From NCBI GenBank assembly GCA_027451505.1, contig DAIDJD010000122.1, positions 1 to 39,823 of the forward strand: DNA of 39,823 nucleotides, read 5' to 3'. A program made the position numbers and the translations under genes. The DNA comes from a candidate division FCPU426 bacterium. Its GTDB lineage: Bacteria > Oederibacteriota > JAJYGY01 > DAIDJD01. The notes under the pieces are model-generated. The model ran no database searches. It was not told the DNA's origin and saw nothing but the letters and a program-made list of their open reading frames with translations. Shown here in pieces: positions 8,361 through 15,166 of the stretch (the stretch's first letter is position 1; every line of letters starts with the position of its first letter).

Positions 8361-9029
8361 TCAGAGGATCCACCCCAGCAACGCCGCCAGCGTGCCCAGC
8401 CCCAGGATCAGAAGGATCCACGGGAGGGGTTCGCCCCAATCCACCGGGGCCTCATGGACCTCGATCAGGGATCCGGCGGGCCGGCGCTGGGCGGTCTCGG
8501 CGAAGAGGCGGGAAAGGCCCTCGAGGTCCCGAAGGGTCACGCTGTCGTCTTCAAGGTCCAGCCGCAGGCTCCAGAGGCGTCCATCCGGGCTTTGTTCCGT
8601 GCGCAGGTGCCGGATCGACTCGAACACCACCAGGCGCCGGAAGGATCCCCTCCTGAGCTCCAAGGCATGCTCCCCCAGAAGGACCTCGCGCGCCTTGAGC
8701 GGGTCACGTAGACCCAGGACCAAGGCGGCCAGGGCCCCGGCGCCCAGGAGCGCCGCTGCCGGGACCCAGCGGGACAGGCCCGACCGACCGCCTTGGAGCA
8801 GGAGCGCCGCTGCCAAGCCCGCCAGCGCGGCCAGCAGCAGGGCCAGCGCGCGCCTTTGGGCCAAGGCCCTGTGGGAGGCCACGAAACGGGCCGCCGAGGG
8901 GGCTGCGGCGGCAGCGGGTTCGGCCGGGGCCGCCGGGGCCGCGGAAGCGGCGGGCTGGACCGGGGCCCGGATGGGCCCGGAGGGGGTGGGCTGGCCCGCG
9001 GGATCGGTAGCCGGGCTGTCTTCGTTCAT
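8361..9029 (-). CDS. Membrane protein with Ala/Pro-rich N-terminus, unknown
   Basis: 222 residues. The first 50 or so are Ala/Pro-rich and probably disordered. Two hydrophobic helices follow (about 58-78 and 88-106), then a soluble, beta-rich-looking stretch of about 90 residues with the character of a small PH-like domain (EVLLGEHALELRRGSFRRLV), then a last helix at the C-terminus (about 202-220). No family is recognised. It shares a terminator with the convergent reductase gene. The upstream ferredoxin gene on the same strand has its own terminator, so this gene is probably expressed separately. Confidence 0.65.
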   Translation of the reverse strand: MNEDSPATDPAGQPTPSGPIRAPVQPAASAAPAAPAEPAAAAAPSAARFVASHRALAQRRALALLLAALAGLAAALLLQGGRSGLSRWVPAAALLGAGALAALVLGLRDPLKAREVLLGEHALELRRGSFRRLVVFESIRHLRTEQSPDGRLWSLRLDLEDDSVTLRDLEGLSRLFAETAQRRPAGSLIEVHEAPVDWGEPLPWILLILGLGTLAALLGWIL

Positions 9030-9076
9030 CGCATCCCCGACTTAGGTGAGGGTGCCGGCTCCGCTCCGGATCCGGG

Positions 9077-9110
9077 CAAAATAAAGGGCCGCCGCCTGGG
9101 GGCGACGGCC
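9077..9110 (-). terminator. Intrinsic terminator of the ferredoxin gene
   Basis: On the minus strand a 10-bp stem with one mismatch (9101-9110 with 9087-9096) and a CCCA loop is followed by a T-rich run (TTTATTTT). It lies 32 bases after the ferredoxin stop. Confidence 0.8.
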
Positions 9111-9141
9111 GGAAGGTCCGTCCGAATCCGGTTTCCCCGAT

Positions 9142-9390
9142 TCAGCCGTTGGCCCCGATGCTGGTGACCGGGCAGGCCTCCAGCTGTTCCTGGCACAGCG
9201 CGATTTCCTCGGGCGTGGTCGGCTGCTTGTACACGTAGGAGTACCCATTGTCGTCGGCCACGAAAAAGTCCGGGGCGCCCGTGTTGCAGACGCTGCAGGC
9301 GATGCAACCTTCGCCCGAGGCGTCGTCGGAATTCGTGCAATACCAGGGGCCGGGGACGTTTTGGGGGTGCTTGTTGCCGGGTTGAGCCAT
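9142..9390 (-). CDS. Single-cluster 4Fe-4S ferredoxin
   Basis: 82 residues. It carries CIACSVC (CxxCxxC) and, near the C-terminus, EACPVTSIG giving the fourth Cys followed by Pro, the usual pattern for one 4Fe-4S cluster; one more Cys lies in the N-terminal PWYC. The middle contains YSYVYKQPTTPEE, also seen in small ferredoxins of anaerobes and acidobacteria. It is a low-potential electron carrier in the cytoplasm. ATG 9390 has AGGAG 7 bases upstream. It is divergent from nothing nearby but lies about 0.9 kb from the nitrite/sulfite reductase, which needs such a donor; that pairing is an inference from proximity. Confidence 0.9.
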   Translation of the reverse strand: MAQPGNKHPQNVPGPWYCTNSDDASGEGCIACSVCNTGAPDFFVADDNGYSYVYKQPTTPEEIALCQEQLEACPVTSIGANG

Positions 9391-9442
9391 GGTCGAACTC
9401 CTGAATTCCTGAAGGGACAGGGGCGCAAGCCCCATCATCTAT

Positions 9443-9470
9443 AAGATAGCCTGAAGCCTAGGATTTGCAA
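9443..9470 (-). promoter_or_regulatory. Candidate promoter of the ferredoxin gene
   Basis: On the minus strand TTGCAA (9470-9465) and TATCTT (9448-9443) are 16 bases apart, about 55 bases before the ferredoxin ATG. Each matches consensus at four of six bases. Confidence 0.4.
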
Positions 9471-9497
9471 GCGGAAAGGGGCGCGGTCCCGGGAGGC

Positions 9498-9755
9498 TCA
9501 TTTCGCGGAACGACCCTTACGGGGGCGCGCCTTCCGGGTCGGAGCCGATTCCGGGGCCTGCGGGGCCCGGGCCGTGACGAAGTCCACGCACACCACCAGG
9601 ATCACGGTGAACACCGCCGCCGGGGTCCAAAGATCGGCGAGCCAAAACACCGGGTGGCCCGAGGCCAGTTCGGCGTGGATCCGCACGCCCCAGACGGCCG
9701 CGATCAAGGCCAGGGACAGGGGCAGGGCGGTCAGAACCACGGCTTTACGGGACAC
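9498..9755 (-). CDS. Small two-helix membrane protein, unknown
   Basis: 85 residues: a hydrophobic helix at about 6-25, a second at about 45-62, and a basic C-terminal tail (TRKARPRKGRSAK) that should lie in the cytoplasm. It starts with GTG at 9755, with AAGGA 5 bases upstream. A near-consensus promoter lies about 50 bases upstream. No family is recognised. No terminator is seen between it and the ferredoxin gene downstream, so some read-through into that gene is possible. Confidence 0.65.
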   Translation of the reverse strand: MSRKAVVLTALPLSLALIAAVWGVRIHAELASGHPVFWLADLWTPAAVFTVILVVCVDFVTARAPQAPESAPTRKARPRKGRSAK

Positions 9756-9804
9756 GGAATCCTTAAAAGGGCGGGCCGGGCCTTCGGGCCCGGGCGGGGA
9801 ATCC

Positions 9805-9834
9805 GTTATAGGGGTCCCACGGAGGTGTTGTCAA
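9805..9834 (-). promoter_or_regulatory. Strong promoter of the small membrane protein gene
   Basis: On the minus strand TTGACA (9834-9829, perfect) and TATAAC (9810-9805, five of six) are 18 bases apart. The start point would be near 9798, 43 bases before the GTG at 9755. Confidence 0.75.
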
Positions 9835-9876
9835 GGCGCGGGCCGCCCTGGGTGGGCGGCGCAAAACGGCGCGTCA

Positions 9877-9885
9877 TGCTATAGT
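9877..9885 (+). promoter_or_regulatory. Extended -10 promoter of the dienelactone-hydrolase-like gene
   Basis: TGC followed by TATAGT is an extended -10 element 32 bases before ATG 9918. There is no good -35 box, as expected for this promoter class. Confidence 0.5.
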
Positions 9886-9917
9886 CCGTAGGGAACTTCG
9901 AACCCTTGGGAGGCGTC

Positions 9918-10718
9918 ATGATGGAAGCCCGAAAAAACCGGCGGCGTCGGCTGCCGATGCTGGCCTTGGCCTTAACGCTGGCCCTTCCCGCCGCCGTGCG
10001 CGCGGGCAAGCCCGTGGACTACCGCGACGGTTCGGCCCACCTGCGCGGCTATCTCGCCGGTGAAAACCTGTCCGGGCGGCGTCCCGCCGTGCTGATCGTG
10101 CACCAGTGGATGGGCCTGACCGACTATGAAAAGGGCCGGGCCGACCAGATCGCCCACAGCCTGGGCTATGTGGCCTTCGCCGCCGACATCTACGGGGTCG
10201 GCCATCGGCCCAAGGACCAGAAGCAGGCCGGCCAATTCGCCGCGAAGTACGAGGCCGACCGTCCCCTCTACGACGGCCGGGTCCTGGCCGCCCTGAAGGT
10301 GCTCAGGGGCCTGCCCAACGTCGACCCTTCGCGCGTGGCCGTGATCGGGTATTGCTTCGGCGGGGCCGGGGCCCTGGACATGGCCCGCATCAACGCCCCG
10401 GTCCGGGGGGTGGTGACCTTCCACGGGTTCCTCACCACGGTGGATCCCGCCCGCGGACCCATCCACCCGCGCATCCTCATCCTGCACGGGGCCGCCGACC
10501 CTTACGTCAACCACGCCGCCGTGGTGGCGGTCGAGCGCGAACTGGACCGGGTGCACGCGCACTACCGCGTGGTGCTCTACCCCGGCGCGGTGCACGCCTT
10601 CACCCAGCCTTCCGCGGGCAACGACCCGAGCAAGGGCGTGGCCTACAACCCCAAGGCCGACCGCGAGAGCTGGCGCGCGATGCGGCGTTTCCTGGCCCGC
10701 ATTTTCGGGCGGGCCTAG
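9918..10718 (+). CDS. Secreted dienelactone hydrolase family protein
   Basis: 266 residues with a twin-basic-rich start (RKNRRRR), a hydrophobic segment (about 13-29) and a likely signal peptidase site after VRA. The rest is an alpha/beta hydrolase of the dienelactone hydrolase family: nucleophile Cys146 in GYCFGG, Asp194 in GAADPYV and His226 in AVHAF form the expected triad, and the family's VHQWMGLTDYEKGRADQIA is near residue 61. Substrate is unknown; related periplasmic proteins are called carboxymethylenebutenolidases by similarity only. GGGAGG precedes ATGs at 9918 and 9921. The arginine run is not a proper twin-arginine motif. It is followed after 36 bases by a secreted redoxin, probably in one operon. 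Confidence 0.85.
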   Translation: MMEARKNRRRRLPMLALALTLALPAAVRAGKPVDYRDGSAHLRGYLAGENLSGRRPAVLIVHQWMGLTDYEKGRADQIAHSLGYVAFAADIYGVGHRPKDQKQAGQFAAKYEADRPLYDGRVLAALKVLRGLPNVDPSRVAVIGYCFGGAGALDMARINAPVRGVVTFHGFLTTVDPARGPIHPRILILHGAADPYVNHAAVVAVERELDRVHAHYRVVLYPGAVHAFTQPSAGNDPSKGVAYNPKADRESWRAMRRFLARIFGRA

Positions 10719-10754
10719 CCCGCCCGGAAAAAAGGCCCGGCCCAAGGAGGAAGC

Positions 10755-11369
10755 TTGAAACGGTGGATGGCGTTCGCGTTGGGGGCCTTTCTGGCCCTGC
10801 CTACCCTGGGCCGGGCCCAATACCCCGCGGTGGGGTCCCCGGCCCCCGGTTTCACGCTCAAGGACGCCCACGGGCGCGAAGTCTCGCTGGCGGCCTTCCG
10901 GGGGAAGCTGGTGGTGCTGGAGTGGGTCAACCCGGATTGCCCCTTCGTGCACAAGCACTATGACAGCGGCAACATGCAGCGCCTCCAGAGCCGCTACACC
11001 CGGCGCGGCGGGGTGTGGCTGTCCATCGACTCCTCGGGCCCGGGCAGCGAGGGCTGCCTTAAGGATCCCCAGGCGGCCCGCGCCTTCATCCGGGAGCGCC
11101 GCGCCCACATGACCGACCTGCTGCTGGACCCCCGCGGGCTGGCCGGACGGGCCTACGGGGCCAAGAACACGCCCACCATGTTCGTCATCGACCGGGCCGG
11201 CCGCATCGCCTATGAGGGCGCCATCGATGACAAGCCCGGCACCGATCCCGCGGAGATCCCCGGGGCCCGGAACTACGTCTCCGAGGCCTTGGACGAACTG
11301 CTCGCCGGGCGGCCCGTGAAGGTCCCCGCCACCCGGGCCTACGGTTGCCACATCCCGTACGCGGATTAG
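10755..11369 (+). CDS. Secreted redoxin (AhpC/TSA-like thioredoxin fold)
   Basis: 204 residues, with a signal peptide ending near GRA-QYP at residues 20-22. The thioredoxin-fold body opens with VGSPAPGFTLKDAHGREVSL and carries the active-site-like NPDCPFVHKHY with a single Cys62 and no CxxC; further Cys occur at 101 and in the C-terminal YGCHIPY. This pattern belongs to a redoxin family with peroxidase or disulfide roles that are not well defined. The start is TTG 10755, preceded by AAGGAGG at an ideal distance. It lies 36 bases after the hydrolase gene, and an intrinsic terminator follows, so the two form a secreted pair. Confidence 0.85.
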   Translation: MKRWMAFALGAFLALPTLGRAQYPAVGSPAPGFTLKDAHGREVSLAAFRGKLVVLEWVNPDCPFVHKHYDSGNMQRLQSRYTRRGGVWLSIDSSGPGSEGCLKDPQAARAFIRERRAHMTDLLLDPRGLAGRAYGAKNTPTMFVIDRAGRIAYEGAIDDKPGTDPAEIPGARNYVSEALDELLAGRPVKVPATRAYGCHIPYAD

Positions 11370-11389
11370 CTAGCGGTCCCGATCCCACG

Positions 11390-11427
11390 AAAAAACGCCC
11401 GGGACCTTGGTCCCGGGCGTTCGTTTT
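11390..11427. terminator. Bidirectional terminator between convergent genes
   Basis: An inverted repeat (11394-11406 with 11409-11421, the innermost pairs forming the loop) has a run of A before it and TTCGTTTT after it. It can serve the redoxin gene on the plus strand and the zinc-ribbon gene on the minus strand. Confidence 0.88.
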
Positions 11428-11445
11428 GGATCCAACGGCCCGCCG

Positions 11446-11835
11446 CTAAAGCCTCCGCAACACCCAGGTCAGCACCGAATCCCCGCCCGGCGAGTACACC
11501 GGTTTGAGCTCCAGCCGGTCCCCGGGCTTGAGCCGCGCCGCCTTCAGGAAGTCCCGGTCAAGCTCAAGGAAGGCCCCGCGGGAGCCGGATTCCACCATGA
11601 ACTCGAAGCCGGCCAGCGAGTGCAGGCGCTCCTCGTCCACCTGCCGGCTTTCGGAGCGGTAGTCGCACTTGGTGCAGTACACCCGCGTCAGGGTCCCGCC
11701 CGGGGCCTTCACCACGGACTGGCTCAGGCTCGACCCGCAGTCCGGGCAGCGCCTGCGCTCCGCCGCACCTTTGCGGCGATCGGCCCCCACGGCCTGGTTC
11801 ACCTTGCGCCGGTCGCGGCGCGCCCCCTCGGCCAT
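11446..11835 (-). CDS. Zinc-ribbon protein with AbrB-like C-terminal segment
   Basis: 129 residues. A basic N-terminus leads into a four-Cys zinc ribbon, CPDC and CTKC, about 20 residues apart (residues 30-57). The C-terminal part, FLELDRDFLKAARLKPGDRL, has the strand-helix-strand and LKPGD look of an AbrB/SpoVT swapped-hairpin DNA-binding domain, but here it is a single weak match. It may be a small DNA- or RNA-binding regulator. ATG 11835 is chosen because the frame upstream runs into the preceding gene; an AGGGGG lies upstream. It follows the fibronectin-like gene by 11 bases. Confidence 0.6.
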   Translation of the reverse strand: MAEGARRDRRKVNQAVGADRRKGAAERRRCPDCGSSLSQSVVKAPGGTLTRVYCTKCDYRSESRQVDEERLHSLAGFEFMVESGSRGAFLELDRDFLKAARLKPGDRLELKPVYSPGGDSVLTWVLRRL

Positions 11836-11846
11836 CCCAGCCCCCT

Positions 11847-12212
11847 TCAATTCCAGCTCTGCCGCGCCACGCGGGCGAACATGCCCCCCGGCCTGCCTTC
11901 GCGGCTCGGGTCGCGCTTGGAAATCGCGGTCATGTAGAAGTAGTAGGTCTTGCCGGGCTTGAGGTAGGGGACCATGAGGTTGGAATAGCCCAGCACCGGC
12001 TCGGTGTTGATCTTCTGGAACGGGCCCTTGACGCTGTCGCTGAAATAGAGATTGTAGCCGGCGCACCAGGCGGGCTGGCGGGGGAAGGGCCCCAGCTTGA
12101 CGATGCCCAGCATGTTGGCGCCGTTGCGGTTGGCGTCGACCGTGCTGCAGGACCCGGCCAGCACCAGGGGGGCCAGGCACGCCAGGGCGAGCGCCAGCAG
12201 GCTCTTTCTCAT
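11847..12212 (-). CDS. Small secreted protein with fibronectin-III-like domain
   Basis: 121 residues with a clear signal peptide (MRKSLLALALACLAPLVLAG) followed by Ser-Cys. A lipoprotein anchor is possible, but the lipobox is imperfect because Gly and Ser precede the Cys. The mature part has the pattern of one fibronectin type III module: AGYNLYFS, then LMVPYLKPGKTYYFYMTAISK. A Cys pair (Cys22 and WC near residue 49) may form a disulfide. ATG 12212 is preceded by AGGAGG at 5 bases. It is probably exported to the periplasm or surface; role unknown. It follows the PhzE-like gene by 60 bases, with an 18-bp palindrome (12242-12259) between them. Confidence 0.8.
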   Translation of the reverse strand: MRKSLLALALACLAPLVLAGSCSTVDANRNGANMLGIVKLGPFPRQPAWCAGYNLYFSDSVKGPFQKINTEPVLGYSNLMVPYLKPGKTYYFYMTAISKRDPSREGRPGGMFARVARQSWN

Positions 12213-12272
12213 GGGTTTCCTCCTTGCGGCCCATTGTGCCCGCGCCGGGGCCCCGGCGCAAGCGGGGCCTCC

Positions 12273-14123
12273 TCAGCGGCCGGTGACGCGGCGGGCCGCC
12301 TCCTCGACGATGGCCAGCCCGTGCGTGGTCAGGATGGACTCGGGATGGAACTGGAACCCGGCGAAGTGGGGGCCCCTCAGGGCGTGGATCTCGCCGTCGG
12401 GGGAGGCGGAAAACTCCAGGCCCGGCCGGGGCTCGTCGGCGAAACCGCAGAAGGTGTTGTAGAAGCCCACGTCCTCGGGGCGCCCGAAGTAGTCGATGCG
12501 CTTCTGCACGCCCTGGGTCAGTTCGCGCTTCTTGCCCAGCCTCAGGCCCAGGCGCCGGCAAAGGATCTGGTGGCCCAGGCACACCGCCAGGAAGGGCCGG
12601 CGGGCCTCCAGGAGCCGGTCCAGCACCCGGCCGTTGAGGGCCATCTTGGGGTCGTCGACGGCCGAAGGGTTGCCCGGGCCGGGGCCGGCCACCACCACCG
12701 CGTCCCCCACAGCGGCGAGGTCGAAGCGCCTCCAGGGGATGACCTCGGTCTCGGCGCCCAGGTGGGCCAGAAGGTGGCCGAACATGGACAGGAAGTCGTC
12801 CTCATTGTCGATGAGGGCGAAACGCAGGCCCTTCAGAGGCCCGTCCCCGGGCGCCCGCTCCTGCTTCAGGAACCAGAACGTGGAGAGCCTCTGGTTGCGC
12901 TCATACAGGCATTCGATCACCAGGGCGTCGCGCAGCAGCCCGTCCAGGAGCCGGGGCTGGGGCGCGGGCTCCCCCTTGAGGCTGGCCAGGGTGGCCGCGG
13001 CCTTGGCCACCGTCTCGCGCACCTCCTCCTCGGGCACGCTGTCGCGCACCAGGGTCGCCCCCACCCTGAGCTGCACCCCCCCGTCGGGCGCGATCTCCAG
13101 GCTGCGGATCAGGATGGGGCTGTCCAGGAAGGGCTCCCCGTCCTCGTCGCGGCCGATGAGCGCGATGGAGCTGGCGTAGTAGCGGCGGGGCTGGGGCTCG
13201 TGCTTGGCGATCACCCGGCAGGCGTTCTCCACCGGGCTGCCGGTGACGGTGGCGGCGAACATGCTGTCGCGCAGCAGGTCCACCACGTCGCGCCCGGAGC
13301 TGCCCACCAGAAGGTACTCGCTGTGCGCCAGGCGGGACATCTCCCGCAGCAGGGGGCCGATGATCATGCCCCCGCGCTCGCACATCTTCGACATCATCTT
13401 CAGTTCCTCGTCGACCACCATGAACAGCTCGTTGATTTCTTTTGGGTCGCGGAGGAACTCCAGAAGCCGGCGGCGCACCCCCGAGGGGGCCAGGCTCTCG
13501 AGCCCGGCCTTGCGCAGCGTGCCGCTGATGGGGTTCATCACCACGCGGCCCTTGTCCACGCTCAGGTGCTTCTCCGGGGTCGACCCGACGAAGGCGCGGC
13601 TTCCGTCGAAGAAGAGGTACTTCCAATACGTCCCGTAGTCGGTCTGGATGAGGCGGCGCAGCAGGTTCAGGGCCACGGCCGGCCCGAAACCGCCCAGGCG
13701 GGCCCGGCAGGTGCGCTGGACGACGAAATTGGCCCCCTCGCCCTCCCCGATCTCGTCGCGGATGACCGACGCGACCACGTCCCGGTACGCCTCTTCGCTG
13801 CCCTCGAAGTCCGGGCCCGAGACCAGGGACACCTCGGCCTTCGGGAGGGCGGCCAGGAACTCCCCCACCGGGACCTCCCGCTGGCCTTGGATCTCCATGC
13901 ACAGCAGCTCCTCGTCCCCGCGGCGGGCCTCGAAGCCCTTCTCGCGGATCTGGGAGAAGGGCACCAGGGAGAGGGTGTCGTAGCGGCGTCCGGCCGGGTC
14001 CTTGCCGGAGCGGCGCGGGATCTGCTCCAGGCGTTCGAGCCGGCGCACGGGCCCCTCCAGGATCAGCACTTGGTGCTGGTCCTCCTTCTGGATCACGGCG
14101 AAGGGCTTGCTCAGGTCCAACAT
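12273..14123 (-). CDS. PhzE-type chorismate amidotransferase (anthranilate/ADIC synthase fusion)
   Basis: 616 residues: a chorismate-binding domain (about 100-380) fused to a class I glutamine amidotransferase (about 430-612). The chorismate domain has TYWKYLFFDG, VGSTPEKHLS, VVMNPISGTLR, ELFMVVDEELKMM and GSPVENACRVIAKHEPQ, closest in my recall to PhzE of phenazine synthesis rather than to TrpE. In the amidotransferase Cys515 (AVCLGHQ), His593 and Glu595 (FQFHPES) make the triad, and LIDNEDDFLSMFGHLLAHLG is the PhzE-type entry to this domain. The product could be 2-amino-2-deoxyisochorismate or anthranilate. No other phz or trp gene is in the window. ATG 14123 with GAGGA upstream is preferred over TTG 14144. 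The leader looks like an attenuator. Confidence 0.85.
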   Translation of the reverse strand: MLDLSKPFAVIQKEDQHQVLILEGPVRRLERLEQIPRRSGKDPAGRRYDTLSLVPFSQIREKGFEARRGDEELLCMEIQGQREVPVGEFLAALPKAEVSLVSGPDFEGSEEAYRDVVASVIRDEIGEGEGANFVVQRTCRARLGGFGPAVALNLLRRLIQTDYGTYWKYLFFDGSRAFVGSTPEKHLSVDKGRVVMNPISGTLRKAGLESLAPSGVRRRLLEFLRDPKEINELFMVVDEELKMMSKMCERGGMIIGPLLREMSRLAHSEYLLVGSSGRDVVDLLRDSMFAATVTGSPVENACRVIAKHEPQPRRYYASSIALIGRDEDGEPFLDSPILIRSLEIAPDGGVQLRVGATLVRDSVPEEEVRETVAKAAATLASLKGEPAPQPRLLDGLLRDALVIECLYERNQRLSTFWFLKQERAPGDGPLKGLRFALIDNEDDFLSMFGHLLAHLGAETEVIPWRRFDLAAVGDAVVVAGPGPGNPSAVDDPKMALNGRVLDRLLEARRPFLAVCLGHQILCRRLGLRLGKKRELTQGVQKRIDYFGRPEDVGFYNTFCGFADEPRPGLEFSASPDGEIHALRGPHFAGFQFHPESILTTHGLAIVEEAARRVTGR

Positions 14124-14141
14124 GGCGTCCTCGGGCTGGGG

Positions 14142-14173
14142 CAAAAAGAAAAGCGCGGCCTTGGGGCCGCGCT
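14142..14173 (-). terminator. Terminator just upstream of the PhzE-like start codon (attenuator candidate)
   Basis: On the minus strand a perfect 9-bp stem (14173-14165 with 14160-14152) with a CCAA loop is followed by TTTTCTTTTTG. It ends 18 bases before the ATG, overlapping nothing but the ribosome site, so no promoter fits between it and the gene. Any transcript of the gene must therefore pass through it, as in an attenuator. The sequence GCGCGGCC (plus strand 14153-14160) recurs at 14205-14212 and could form the alternative pairing. Confidence 0.75.
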
Positions 14174-14198
14174 GGGCTGGATCAGGGTGTTCGCAGGA

Positions 14199-14297
14199 TC
14201 AAGCGCGCGGCCGTCGTTCCAGGTCTGCGCGACGCCAAAAACGGAACGGCCGGACCGCTGGGCCGGGGGCGAAGCCGAAGGGAAGGGTTGGGGTCAC
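14199..14297 (-). CDS. Candidate leader peptide of the PhzE-like gene
   Basis: A 32-codon frame starting with GTG 14297, with CAGGA about 7 bases upstream. It holds a single Trp codon (FRFW) 12 codons before its TGA. Its last codons cover the segment that could pair with the 5' arm of the terminator. This is the layout of a trp-type leader peptide, but one Trp and several Arg and Pro codons make it a weak case. It may simply be a chance frame in GC-rich DNA. Confidence 0.3.
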   Translation of the reverse strand: MTPTLPFGFAPGPAVRPFRFWRRADLERRPRA

Positions 14298-14323
14298 GGC
14301 GATTCCTGGAGCGGGACGCGGCC

Positions 14324-14352
14324 ATCCTAGGCCAAAGGCGCCCCCGAGGCAA
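14324..14352 (-). promoter_or_regulatory. Candidate promoter of the PhzE-like gene
   Basis: On the minus strand TTGCCT (14352-14347) and TAGGAT (14329-14324) are 17 bases apart; each matches consensus at four of six bases. The start point would be near 14317, upstream of the candidate leader peptide and terminator. Confidence 0.4.
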
Positions 14353-14366
14353 GTTCCCCGGCCGGC

Positions 14367-14399
14367 CGCCGGGACCCCGAACCTCCCGGGGTCCCGGCG
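14367..14399 (-). terminator. Hairpin after the DoxX-like gene
   Basis: A perfect 13-bp GC-rich stem (14387-14399 with 14367-14379) with a 7-base loop starts 10 bases after the stop of the DoxX-like gene. No T run follows, so it may be an RNA-stabilising or weak terminator hairpin. Confidence 0.45.
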
Positions 14400-14408
14400 T
14401 TCCCAAAG

Positions 14409-14792
14409 CTACTTGCGCCGCAGGGGGATGAGCTCCCGGAGTCGGGCGTCGCGCAGGTACAGGCCGCCCCAGATCAGGAGCCCGATGACGATGTGCATGT
14501 ACACCGGCTGGCCCACGCGCACGTGGGTGGCGATGGCCCCGCCCAGGTACCCGGTGAGGACGATGCCCCCCAGGACGGCCACCGGCGGGAGCAAGTACAG
14601 GATGACGCTGCCCAATTCGAGGGTCGCGAGCAGGTTGAGCTGGGACTGCTGCCAGCCCAACTGGGCCAGCATGGGGACCATCTTGGGGTTGGCCGTGAGC
14701 TTCATGGTGGCGCTCATCACGAAGATGGCGGCGGCCAAGAGGGTCAGGACCCAGCCGAGGACGGTGGATACCATGGGGTTCTTCGAGGACAT
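14409..14792 (-). CDS. DoxX-like membrane protein
   Basis: 127 residues with four predicted helices (about 8-30, 50-70, 74-92, 98-115). SATMKLTANPKMV after helix 1 and the acidic residue in helix 2 (LATLELGSVILYLLPP) match the DoxX_2 type of the DoxX family, small inner-membrane proteins of poorly known, probably redox- or stress-related role. CGGAG lies 6 bases before ATG 14792. It is transcribed away from the AT-rich gap and is the last gene before the secretion-like cluster. It is a second DoxX-type protein in this window, beside the MauE-like one at 2458-3270, but they are not closely alike. Confidence 0.82.
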   Translation of the reverse strand: MSSKNPMVSTVLGWVLTLLAAAIFVMSATMKLTANPKMVPMLAQLGWQQSQLNLLATLELGSVILYLLPPVAVLGGIVLTGYLGGAIATHVRVGQPVYMHIVIGLLIWGGLYLRDARLRELIPLRRK

Positions 14793-15166
14793 GCGGACTC
14801 CGAGGGGGTGGAAGGGAAGGTTTAGGATACGCGAAGGAGGTTACGGGGCGGGGAAGGGGAGGGTTTGGTGGGGGCTGGGGTGCGTGGGAGAGATGTTTCG
14901 GTAATATGGCATATTGTTTCCATAAAATTATATGCAATTAAGAAATATATTTAAAATAATTGGATAATTCCAATATTTTGTCTATTGGGATTAACGCAAT
15001 ATATAAAAAATTAGTATCTGAATATATAAATTATGGGATATATGAATATAAAATATTCAAATTTTGTTATTTAATTTATGATATGAATTAAAATTAATAA
15101 TAAAATTGAAAATATAATAAAATAAATTTATATATATATAATAACAATGCCAAATAAGAATATCAT
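14793..15166. other. Extremely AT-rich intergenic region
   Basis: A gene-free gap. From about 14897 to 15180 composition collapses: by count, 14941-15120 holds 25 G or C in 180 bases (14%), against roughly 70% around it. It separates the divergent DoxX-like gene from the secretion-like cluster. Two short inverted repeats are visible: AATATG-G-CATATT at 14903-14915 and GAATAT-AAA-ATATTC at 15044-15058. Promoter-like words are abundant in such DNA; TTGAAA (15106-15111) with TATATA (15129-15134), 17 bases apart, is one choice for the downstream gene. No tRNA, integrase or attachment site is seen. Such DNA often binds nucleoid silencers and marks acquired regions. Confidence 0.85.

Noticed and set aside
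12242-12259. The palindrome between the PhzE-like and fibronectin-like genes as a terminator
   Set aside because: It is a perfect 18-bp inverted repeat but has no loop-forming centre or T run, and an operon relation of the genes remains possible.
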